In this document: positions 58,041 through 64,000 of the stretch, one piece after another | Position numbering within the stretch: the first letter of the stretch is position 1 | How the letters are laid out: each line of letters starts with the position of its first letter | Assembly: GCF_021165755.1 (NCBI RefSeq) | Contig: NZ_CP088936.1 | Location: forward strand, 434,001-498,000 | Direction: 5' to 3' | Length of the DNA stretch: 64,000 nt | From: Borrelia sp. RT5S | GTDB taxonomy: Bacteria; Spirochaetota; Spirochaetia; Borreliales; Borreliaceae | The notes under the pieces: model-generated | The model's input: the letters and a program-made list of their open reading frames with translations, nothing else | Told to the model about the DNA's origin: nothing | Databases searched by the model: none | Program-made: the position numbers and the translations under genes

Positions 58041-59340
58041 TGGCGACTTTGAGAAAGCATTAGAGCTGTATAAGAAAAGTGATTTTAAAAATGCTCTACT
58101 GAATTTGGATGTTTTTGATGATAATTTTGATTCTTTGTCCCTTAAGGCTCTAATCTATTTTAGGCTTAAAGATTATAAGGCGCTTTTGTATATTCTAGAT
58201 ACTTATCCTGTTTTAAGTGAGTGTAGATTTTTAATTAAACTTTTAAATTATGGTAAATTTGAGGGGCAGGTGGGTGAATTAAGTTATTTTGAAAATTATA
58301 ATCTTGGTGTTTTTTATTTTGGACAAAAAAAATATGAAAATTCTTTGGATTGTTTTTTAAAAGCAAGTGAACAAAATTCTAGTCTTATTCAAGCTGTTAA
58401 TAATGTTGCTGTTTTACTTGAAATGTTAAACAGAAGAGAAGAAGCTAAAGATGTCCTCCTTAGGGCCATGGATATAGACAAAGATAATCCTCTTGTTAAG
58501 TTAAATGGATGGCTTTTAAAGAATAACTTTGCATTTGAAGGTGTAAAGCCTTTAGAAATTGAGGAGAGTTTTTGCGGAGCTAATCTTGCTCTTGTTGTTA
58601 ACTATTTGATATACTACCTCTACGTCATAGGGGAGATAGGCAGTGCCGTTGAGCTTTCTGAGAGGTTTTTAACGGACTCTAGTTATTCTAAATATATTTG
58701 GCATAATAGGGCCACCGTCTTGCATAAAATAGGGAATATGACACAAGCTACTAAATCTTACGTAAGGGCTATCTTGAGTTTTCCCAATATTTATACAATA
58801 TATAATATGCATATAGCTACAGTAGATCTCTTAAATTTTTCTCCTAGGAAAGCTATCGAGAGAATGGTCCTAGATTATCCTGATATGGACTTGGTTTGTT
58901 TTTATGCTTTTTTATTTTTCTTAAGGAACCGTGATCTTGAGGACGCATATTTTTATATGAAAAAGCTTTGCGAACTTAGGCCAGAAACTTACTCTGAATT
59001 TTTAAAGTTACTTGAGGCTAGGGAAGATGTTTTGATCGAAGAACTTTTAGAAGAGTTGGCAATATTTTTAAAGGGGAATTGGGTATCGGAATATTTGTTT
59101 TTTGTTGATAATTCCTTAAATTTAAAAGATCCTGTTTTTGTGTTTGATTATGATATTAGGATTTGTCCTTATATTTGGAAAGTTAAAGATGAACACATTG
59201 AGCTTAGAGTTAACAGTAACGAGATTTCTATTACTAGAGAGATTTTATTAAATGAGCTTGGTAGCATTAACACTGATGTTTCAGTCAGAGAAATTAAGAA
59301 CTTAATTGGTGCTTATAGAGATTTTAGAATTAATTGTTAA
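58033..59340 (+). CDS. TPR-repeat protein
   Basis: The 435-residue product has several tetratricopeptide-like helical repeats, for example ALELYKKSDFKNALLNLDVF at the start, LGVFYFGQKKYENSLDCFLKA (about 95) and ATKSYVRAILSFPNIYTIY (about 238). No signal peptide or other domain is visible, so it is probably cytoplasmic. TPR arrays bind other proteins. It begins eight bases before the end of the LamG/FN3 gene and so is coexpressed with it. No specific function is claimed. Confidence 0.8.
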   Translation: MNNGDFEKALELYKKSDFKNALLNLDVFDDNFDSLSLKALIYFRLKDYKALLYILDTYPVLSECRFLIKLLNYGKFEGQVGELSYFENYNLGVFYFGQKKYENSLDCFLKASEQNSSLIQAVNNVAVLLEMLNRREEAKDVLLRAMDIDKDNPLVKLNGWLLKNNFAFEGVKPLEIEESFCGANLALVVNYLIYYLYVIGEIGSAVELSERFLTDSSYSKYIWHNRATVLHKIGNMTQATKSYVRAILSFPNIYTIYNMHIATVDLLNFSPRKAIERMVLDYPDMDLVCFYAFLFFLRNRDLEDAYFYMKKLCELRPETYSEFLKLLEAREDVLIEELLEELAIFLKGNWVSEYLFFVDNSLNLKDPVFVFDYDIRICPYIWKVKDEHIELRVNSNEISITREILLNELGSINTDVSVREIKNLIGAYRDFRINC

Positions 59341-59360
59341 TGTGAGCATTTTACTTTTTG

Positions 59361-59387
59361 TTGACAATGTTATTTGTCTAATATACT
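59361..59387 (+). promoter_or_regulatory. candidate tRNA-Ser(GCT) promoter
   Basis: TTGACA (59361-59366) is followed after 15 bases by TATACT (59382-59387). It ends 16 bases before the tRNA. At 17 bases the hexamer is TACTAT. Confidence 0.6.
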
Positions 59388-59403
59388 ATTTATTAGTACG
59401 TAA

Positions 59404-59492
59404 GGAGAGATGCCAGAGTGGCCGAATGGGGCTTCCTGCTAAGAAGTTGTCCTTTTAAAAGGGGACCATGGGTTCGAATCCCATTCTCTCCG
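59404..59492 (+). tRNA. tRNA-Ser (GCT)
   Basis: An 89-base type II tRNA. The acceptor GGAGAGA pairs with TCTCTCC, the anticodon loop has GCT, and the long variable arm pairs GTCC with GGAC. The discriminator base is G, and CCA is not encoded. It has its own promoter. Confidence 0.95.
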
Positions 59493-59513
59493 TAGGGGCT
59501 CTTGTTGAATACC

Positions 59514-59543
59514 TTGACAAGAATTTCTTTGATTTAATAAAAT
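59514..59543 (+). promoter_or_regulatory. candidate tRNA-Ser(TGA) promoter
   Basis: TTGACA (59514-59519) and TAAAAT (59538-59543) are 18 bases apart, 13 bases before the tRNA. Confidence 0.6.
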
Positions 59544-59556
59544 GTGTAGTGATCTG

Positions 59557-59643
59557 GGAGAGGTGGCAGAGTGGTTGAATGCTACGGTCTTGAAAACCGT
59601 CGTAGGTGTAAACCTACCGTGAGTTCGAATCTCACCCTCTCCG
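59557..59643 (+). tRNA. tRNA-Ser (TGA)
   Basis: An 87-base type II tRNA. The acceptor GGAGAGG pairs with CCTCTCC, the anticodon loop has TGA, and the variable arm pairs GTAGG with CCTAC. The discriminator base is G. Confidence 0.95.
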
Positions 59644-59653
59644 TTTGGTTATA

Positions 59654-59681
59654 AGATACCCAAGACTGGGCTTGGGTATCT
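59654..59681. terminator. hairpin between tRNA-Ser and a convergent lipoprotein gene
   Basis: AGATACCCAAG (59654-59664) pairs perfectly with CTTGGGTATCT (59671-59681) around a six-base loop. Its right arm overlaps the lipoprotein stop codon. No T run follows directly on either strand, so termination is likely but not certain. Confidence 0.5.
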
Positions 59682-60372
59682 AGTTCTCGGTGTTTTTGTT
59701 AACTGGGAATGTAAATTCGATCTTTCCACTTGCGTGATCACTTATTGTAAGTGGGTCGTAGAAGAAAATTACATTATTGTTTTTAAAGTAGTATTTGTTT
59801 TTTTTAAAAGTATCTTCGAAGCTGTCTTTGGATAAGCTTTGGTTAATGTCGCCTTTACTGAACTCTTTAACTTCTTTTTTAACTTGTTCTTTCAGTACTT
59901 GCATCAAAGAGTCTAGTTGATCTTTTGAAATTATGTCTGATATTTGAATCATTTTATTTCCCCTCAGATTAATGGGATGGTATGTTGTAATTCCATTTGC
60001 AGCCCCTTGTTCTATTGTGTACTGTGAGTACAAAATAGATGTGACTTGGAGGTCTTCATTTTCAAATATTTCAAATTCAGAATGGTAAAAATATTCATGA
60101 TTGGATTCTTTTGGAGTTTTTTCCTCTAAATTTTCGGCCTTCTTGTGGGCTTTCCATTCTTTTATAATGTTTTCAAGTCCAAGATCCAGCCCCAATATGA
60201 TTGGAATCTGGGCATCTATGTGAAAAACATCGTTATTTTGATAAGTGTCGGTTTTTTTTATAATTTTTGTTTCAATGCTGATTTCATCTTTCCCTGCATC
60301 CCCCTCTGATTTTGAGCATGACGTAAGTAACAAAAGTATCGTCGTGATGATAGCTGAAAACTTGATAGCCAT
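59680..60372 (-). CDS. lipoprotein with DUF4163/DUF3298 (RsiV-like) region
   Basis: From the ATG at 60372, behind AAGGAGAAG, the product is 230 residues: MAIKFSAIITTILLLLTSC has a lipobox ending in Cys19. An in-frame ATG at 60390 would add six residues. The mature part resembles the DUF4163-DUF3298 pair of RsiV and PdaC-type proteins, with an early conserved pattern, TTYHPINLRGNKMIQISDII in the middle and FFYDPLTISDHASGKIEFTFP at the end. Related proteins sense lysozyme or modify peptidoglycan; function here is not shown. A 15-bp palindrome lies upstream. Confidence 0.75.
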   Translation of the reverse strand: MAIKFSAIITTILLLLTSCSKSEGDAGKDEISIETKIIKKTDTYQNNDVFHIDAQIPIILGLDLGLENIIKEWKAHKKAENLEEKTPKESNHEYFYHSEFEIFENEDLQVTSILYSQYTIEQGAANGITTYHPINLRGNKMIQISDIISKDQLDSLMQVLKEQVKKEVKEFSKGDINQSLSKDSFEDTFKKNKYYFKNNNVIFFYDPLTISDHASGKIEFTFPVNKNTEN

Positions 60373-60446
60373 CCGCTTCTCCTTTCGCAAATAATTGTTC
60401 CTAAACTCCTGAGCCTAAAGATATCTGACCGTGCTTTGCAAGTTGA

Positions 60447-60484
60447 GTTTATTGTAATAAATAATGTTTTTTATTACAATAAAC
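60447..60484. promoter_or_regulatory. 15-bp perfect inverted repeat between a lipoprotein gene and tRNA-Arg
   Basis: GTTTATTGTAATAAA (60447-60461) and TTTATTACAATAAAC (60470-60484) are exact reverse complements with an eight-base centre. Each arm contains TTATTGTAATAA, itself nearly palindromic, so this may be a pair of operator sites. It lies about 75 bases before the RsiV-like lipoprotein start and just before a TAATAT (60486-60491) that fits the tRNA-Arg -10. Confidence 0.6.
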
Positions 60485-60496
60485 CTAATATTTATT

Positions 60497-60570
60497 GTGC
60501 CCATAGCTCAGCTGGATAGAGCGTTAGATTGCGGTTCTGAAGGTCAGAGGTTCAAGTCCTCTTGGGCACG
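60497..60570 (+). tRNA. tRNA-Arg (GCG)
   Basis: A 74-base cloverleaf. The acceptor GTGCCCA pairs with TGGGCAC, the anticodon stem is TTAGA/TCTGA and the loop is TTGCGGT, so the anticodon is GCG (reads CGC and CGU). The T arm is AGAGG/CCTCT around TTCAAGT. Most bacteria use ACG, edited to inosine, for these codons. Confidence 0.93.
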
Positions 60571-60585
60571 GAAGTTGCTGAGTTT

Positions 60586-60672
60586 GGAGAGATGGCTGAG
60601 TGGCTGAAGGCGCGCGCTTGGAAAGCGTGTATACATGAAAGTGTATCATGGGTTCGAATCCCATTCTTTCCG
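60586..60672 (+). tRNA. tRNA-Ser (GGA)
   Basis: An 87-base type II tRNA. The acceptor GGAGAGA pairs with TCTTTCC (one G-T pair), the anticodon loop has GGA, and there is a long variable arm. It starts 15 bases after tRNA-Arg and ends four bases before the SRP RNA, so the three are probably one transcript. Confidence 0.94.
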
Positions 60673-60675
60673 ATT

Positions 60676-60768
60676 CCTAGGACCCGCACTATTAAGGATT
60701 GCCTAATCCCGTCAGGACTGGAAGGTAGCAGCGGTAAGTGATTTCTTGGTGAGTGCGTACGTCTTAGG
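60676..60768 (+). ncRNA. ffs: signal recognition particle RNA (4.5S, small type)
   Basis: The conserved SRP core is visible, with GTCAGGACTGGAAGGTAGCA containing the GGAA tetraloop and the asymmetric bulge that binds Ffh. The ends pair as CCTAGGAC and GTCTTAGG to form one long hairpin of about 93 bases. It targets proteins to the membrane together with Ffh. The order SRP RNA-dnaX-ybaB-recR is also found in Bacillus. Ends are estimated from the terminal pairing. Confidence 0.92.
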
Positions 60769-60935
60769 TTTAGTTGTCTTTGGGTAAGTGGACAATGGCT
60801 TTCTTGGGGGTTGGTACTTTTGTGGTGCATTGACAGTGCGTTATGTCGTTTAAAGAGTGCTCTTTTTTATTTGATGGACTGTGTTTTTGTATCTAGGTTT
60901 TGAATTGAGATTTTGTTTGTGTGTGGAGAGATGAG

Positions 60936-62558
60936 ATGATATCTTTAAGGGGTACTGCCATTAGGAGGCGTCCTAGAGATTTTAATTCTCTTGAAGGACA
61001 AGATTTTGTTGCCGAGACTTTAAAACATTCAATAGAAAACAATAAGATAGCTAACGCTTACATATTTTCAGGGCCACGAGGTGTTGGGAAGACTTCTTCT
61101 GCGAGGGCCTTTGCTAGGTGTTTGAATTGCAAAACAGGATCTACGATTACTCCTTGCGGGGTATGTACCAGTTGTAAGTCCATTGATAATGACAATAGTC
61201 TCGATATTATTGAAATTGATGGCGCTTCAAATACTTCTGTACAGGATGTTAGGCAAATTAAGGAAGAAATAATGTTTCCTCCTGCTAGTTCGAAGTATAG
61301 AATCTACATTGTTGATGAAGTGCATATGCTTTCAAACTCTGCTTTTAATGCTCTTTTAAAGACAATTGAAGAGCCTCCTAGTTATATTGTTTTTGTTTTT
61401 GCGACTACAGAAGTACATAAACTTCCCGATACAATAAAGAGTAGATGTCAACATTTTAACTTTCGACTCTTACCCTTAAAGAAGATTTATGAGATGTTAA
61501 AGCGAATTTGTCTTGAAGATGGTATTAAATACGAAGATGAAGCACTGAAATGGATTGCGTACAAGAGCGGAGGGAGTGTAAGAGATTCTTATACTCTTTT
61601 TGATCAAATTGTTTCTTTTAGTAATTCTGATATAAAACTTGAACAAATAAAATCTAAGATGGGATTAGCTAGTGATGAATTTTTGGAAAAATTAGCATTA
61701 AGTATTCTTGATGAAGATTTAAAGGAATTGATTCATATCCTAGATGAGACTTTCTTGACGGGAATTTCATGTGAGCAGTTTCTTCTTGATGTAATTGAAT
61801 TTTTTAGAGAAATATTGTTTTTAAAACTAGATATTAAAAATCTTGCTTTTATTGGAGTTAAGTCTGAGTATTTAAAAGCAAAATTATTGGAGTTTGACTT
61901 AAACCACATTGAAAGGAGCATTAGTATATTGCTTGACGCCTATAGGGATTTACAATTTTCGGTAAACCCTAGGTATGAACTTGAGATTAGTTTTATTAAA
62001 ATAGTTAGACTCAAGGATTATATACCAAATCATGTTTTAATTAAGCAAATACAAAACATTGAAGATAAGGTTTGTGGTGAGGTTGGGCTTAGTATAGCTG
62101 ATATTGACTTAAACTTGGAAGCAAAGAGCATTGTCTCAACAGAAGAGTCAAACAAAAGTGATTCTGTCTCTTTAAGATCTAAAGCGGAGTCGTCTGAAAG
62201 TTTGGATTCTGATTCGATTGATGATATTTTCATAGAGACGGAAGATGACTTTAATAAGTTAGAAGAGAGTGATAAAATTAAGGAGAGGTTTGTCTATTTC
62301 GTATCTAAGTATGTACAAACTTTAATGTATTCGGGAGAGGTTTTGATTGAGAATGGGGTGCTTTATTATAAGGTTTTTAGTCTGTTTGAGTATAATCAGC
62401 TTCAGGCTTATCAAGGTGAGATAAGGGCTGAATTTTGCAAGGAATTTCCCAAATTAGAGGTTGTGTTTCAGGGTCATTTTAAGAATAGTGATGATGAATT
62501 TGAGAATGAGGTGATGAGAATTAAAAACATTTTTGGAGCAATTGAGGTGAAGGAGTAG
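60936..62558 (+). CDS. dnaX: DNA polymerase III gamma/tau subunit
   Basis: DnaX is the ATPase of the clamp loader. The ATG at 60936 (540 residues), with GGAGAG upstream, gives MISLRGTAIRRRPRDFNSLE; a GTG at 60921 would add five residues. The AAA+ core has Walker A GPRGVGKTS (about 45), a four-cysteine zinc module (CLNC to CGVCTSC, about 60-80) and the DEVHMLSNSAFNALLKTIEE motif (about 125). The C-terminal part is acidic and less conserved. Whether a shorter gamma form is made is not visible. Confidence 0.96.
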   Translation: MISLRGTAIRRRPRDFNSLEGQDFVAETLKHSIENNKIANAYIFSGPRGVGKTSSARAFARCLNCKTGSTITPCGVCTSCKSIDNDNSLDIIEIDGASNTSVQDVRQIKEEIMFPPASSKYRIYIVDEVHMLSNSAFNALLKTIEEPPSYIVFVFATTEVHKLPDTIKSRCQHFNFRLLPLKKIYEMLKRICLEDGIKYEDEALKWIAYKSGGSVRDSYTLFDQIVSFSNSDIKLEQIKSKMGLASDEFLEKLALSILDEDLKELIHILDETFLTGISCEQFLLDVIEFFREILFLKLDIKNLAFIGVKSEYLKAKLLEFDLNHIERSISILLDAYRDLQFSVNPRYELEISFIKIVRLKDYIPNHVLIKQIQNIEDKVCGEVGLSIADIDLNLEAKSIVSTEESNKSDSVSLRSKAESSESLDSDSIDDIFIETEDDFNKLEESDKIKERFVYFVSKYVQTLMYSGEVLIENGVLYYKVFSLFEYNQLQAYQGEIRAEFCKEFPKLEVVFQGHFKNSDDEFENEVMRIKNIFGAIEVKE

Positions 62559-62561
62559 GGT

Positions 62562-62861
62562 ATGGCTGTCAATCCGTTAGATTTTTTAAAAAATATGTCA
62601 AACCTTAAGGACAACGTTGACAATATTAAAAAAGAAATGTCTCAGATTGTTGTCTATGGCAAGGCAGGGAACGATGTTGTTGTTATTGAGATGAATGGAG
62701 AATTTTTTGTTAAAAAGGTTACAGTTAAGGAAGAGTTTTTTAGTGATTTGGACAATGAAGCACTTGAGCAGATGATGAAGGCAGCTTTTAATGATGCTAT
62801 TTTTAAGGTTAAGGAAGAGATAAAGTCAAAGGCGATGGGTTCTATTCCATTTGGGATTTAA
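62562..62861 (+). CDS. ebfC: YbaB/EbfC nucleoid-associated DNA-binding protein
   Basis: A 99-residue protein of the YbaB/EbfC family. In B. burgdorferi the homologue EbfC binds DNA widely and affects expression of erp and other genes. The central pattern (KAGNDVVVIEMNGEFFVKKV) and the helical DNEALEQMMKAAFNDAIFK fit the family, which forms a tweezer-shaped dimer. It lies three bases after dnaX and three bases before recR, the usual order. Confidence 0.94.
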   Translation: MAVNPLDFLKNMSNLKDNVDNIKKEMSQIVVYGKAGNDVVVIEMNGEFFVKKVTVKEEFFSDLDNEALEQMMKAAFNDAIFKVKEEIKSKAMGSIPFGI

Positions 62862-62864
62862 GAT

Positions 62865-63449
62865 TTGATTATAAAAGATTTAATTAATTTAATTTCTAAG
62901 TTGCCGGGTATAGGCAAAAAAACAGCGGTACGAATGGTTTATGATATTTTATCTAGTAGTGATGAGTATGCGAAAAATCTTGGTCAAAGTTTAATTAATC
63001 TTCATTCTAGGATAGGAAAATGTAAGAATTGTTACAATTTTGCTGAGGGGGAGTTTTGTGACATTTGTACAGATTTAAATAGAAATAAAGGTTTAATTTG
63101 CGTTGTGGAAACACCACAAGACTTGGAGGTTATTGAGTCTACCAGAGAGTATGATGGATTTTATTTTGTGCTTCATGGGCATCTTGATCCTTTAAAAGAT
63201 ATTGGCCCTGGTAAACTAAACCTTGATAAGCTGGCAAAATATGCCAGAGTACTTGGGGCTAGGGAGGTAGTTGTTGCTACAGAATTTAGCGTTGAAGGGG
63301 ATGTAACGGCTAATTATATTAAGAGTATTTTAAAGGATTTAGATATTAATGTCACAAGAATAGCATCTGGGCTTCCTGTTGGAGGGAGCGTTAGTAGTTC
63401 AGACAAAGTTACTACCCTTAGGGCATTTCGTCTAAGACTTAAGATATAA
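62865..63449 (+). CDS. recR: RecR recombination mediator
   Basis: RecR works with RecO (and RecF) to load RecA at single-strand gaps. The 194-residue product has a helix-hairpin-helix start (LPGIGKKTAVRM), a four-cysteine zinc finger (CKNCYNFAEGEFCDIC, about 53-68), a Toprim domain (about 80-165, ICVVETPQDL) and a conserved C-terminal AFRLRLKI. The start is TTG, three bases after ebfC. Together with recF at 36.6 kb it suggests that a RecFOR route exists here; no recO gene is in this window. Confidence 0.96.
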   Translation: MIIKDLINLISKLPGIGKKTAVRMVYDILSSSDEYAKNLGQSLINLHSRIGKCKNCYNFAEGEFCDICTDLNRNKGLICVVETPQDLEVIESTREYDGFYFVLHGHLDPLKDIGPGKLNLDKLAKYARVLGAREVVVATEFSVEGDVTANYIKSILKDLDINVTRIASGLPVGGSVSSSDKVTTLRAFRLRLKI

Positions 63450-63662
63450 AACGGTTATTTATTGCCAGGGTGTGTTAATAGGGTTTATGTGTTTAATATG
63501 TAGAGGAAATTGTTCCTAATTTAATTGTTTTAATTTACAATTTTAGGGTTAAGCTTTGTTTATGGTGGTTTTGTTTTATTGGAAGGTAATGGGGTATCTA
63601 GATATGTTATTTCATCCCGTTATTAATTTTTATATTTATATATTTCGGAACAGATATTTATT

Positions 63663-63697
63663 AATCAGGTTAATTATAAGTTATAATTAACCTGATT
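63663..63697. promoter_or_regulatory. 17-bp perfect palindrome before ndk
   Basis: Bases 63663-63679 are the exact reverse complement of 63681-63697, with a single G between. The right half contains TATAAT (63682-63687), a perfect -10 box, about 30 bases before the ndk start, so an operator role is likely. A recR terminator is less likely because only a short T run (TTTG) follows. Confidence 0.6.
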
Positions 63698-63718
63698 TGT
63701 ATTTTATGAGGAGGTTTT

Positions 63719-64000
63719 GTGTCTAGTTTAATACAAAAAACTTTATGCATTATTAAACCCGATGGTGTTAGAAGAGGTTTAATTGGTAATGTAATTGCTA
63801 GGTTCGAGAGAGCGGGATTAAAAATTGTAGCTACTAAGATGGTTTTAGTTAATAGAAAAACGGCAGAGGAGCATTATTTGTATGATGATATTGCTGCAAG
63901 ACATGGAGAAATTGTTTGGAAGTCTTTAATTGATTTTATAATGAGTGCTCCGGTGTTTGCGTTTGTGGTTGAGGGTATTGAATCTATTGAAGTTGTCAGG
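63719..64000 (+). CDS. ndk: nucleoside diphosphate kinase, 5-prime part only
   Basis: Ndk moves phosphate between nucleoside di- and triphosphates. The visible 94 codons start with GTG behind GAGGAGG and read TLCIIKPDGVRRGLIGNVIA, the family signature, then KMVLVNRKTAEEHY. The catalytic histidine and the end lie beyond the window. The codon choice of GTG (not the TTG just before it) follows from the reading frame of the conserved N-terminus. It pairs functionally with adk and the purine-salvage genes. Confidence 0.95.
   Translation, partial: MSSLIQKTLCIIKPDGVRRGLIGNVIARFERAGLKIVATKMVLVNRKTAEEHYLYDDIAARHGEIVWKSLIDFIMSAPVFAFVVEGIESIEVVR

Noticed and set aside
60552-60830. 92-codon frame on the minus strand
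   Set aside because: It crosses tRNA-Arg, tRNA-Ser(GGA) and the SRP RNA on the other strand and has no recognisable protein.

Overview
This window is chromosomal DNA from a Borrelia spirochete. It is very AT-rich and tightly packed. It carries a two-component c-di-GMP pair (hk1/rrp1), a 16S gene separated from 23S-5S, and the gyrA/gyrB-dnaA-dnaN origin region, in the gene order known from Borrelia chromosomes. An hpt-purA-purB purine-salvage operon between the 16S and 23S genes points to the relapsing-fever (non-Lyme) lineage, as do recF, recR and an hsp20 gene at places where I recall none in B. burgdorferi. I cannot name the species from the sequence alone.

Layout. 1-5.6 kb: chemotaxis genes (partial cheR, cheB), a TraB-family membrane protein, adk, a dipA-like porin gene, and rrp1. 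5.6-10 kb: the large hybrid sensor kinase gene hk1. 10.1-13.2 kb: 5S and 23S rRNA (minus strand). 13.4-18.1 kb: a lipoprotein, a HAD phosphatase and hpt-purA-purB. 18.4-21.7 kb: tRNA-Ile (plus strand), a maltose-type PTS permease with a GH4 6-phospho-alpha-glucosidase (minus strand), and tRNA-Ala. 21.8-23.3 kb: 16S rRNA. 23.5-27.3 kb: radA, rsmI and small conserved genes. 27.4-28.9 kb: parA and a parZ-like gene. 29-36.5 kb: gyrA and gyrB leftward, then dnaA and dnaN rightward, with the probable replication origin. 36.5-40.8 kb: recF, a DciA-like gene, rpmH-rnpA-yidC-jag. 40.9-43.8 kb: a nucleotide-sugar epimerase, fba and hsp20. 43.8-50.7 kb: a seven-gene minus-strand run (two half-size ChrA genes, rpoN, hpf, ptsH, an antiporter-EIIA fusion, aspS). 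50.7-59.3 kb: mscS, a lipid glycosyltransferase, holA, a lipoprotein, uvrC, a LamG/FN3 protein and a TPR protein. 59.4-64 kb: four tRNAs, the SRP RNA, an RsiV-like lipoprotein, dnaX-ebfC-recR and the start of ndk.

How the parts work together. Hk1 and Rrp1 form one signalling unit that makes c-di-GMP. Hpt, PurA and PurB turn salvaged hypoxanthine into IMP and AMP. The PTS permease would import a disaccharide as its phosphate and MalH would split it. rpoN, hpf, ptsH and the EIIA-tagged antiporter resemble a spirochete version of the rpoN-hpf-ptsN-npr cluster of Proteobacteria. The SRP RNA-dnaX-ybaB-recR order is an old bacterial arrangement.

The observations most worth checking are: a CheB receiver whose phosphoacceptor Asp is Ser; an adk 3-prime-end duplication that supplies the ribosome binding site of the porin gene; an A13 tract at the hk1 start that separates a possible signal peptide from the sensor; a perfect 31-bp palindrome over the maltose-operon promoter; a ParA/ParZ-like locus with no parB beside it; and perfect palindromes upstream of ndk and between a lipoprotein gene and tRNA-Arg. 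I saw no CRISPR array, prophage or insertion sequence.
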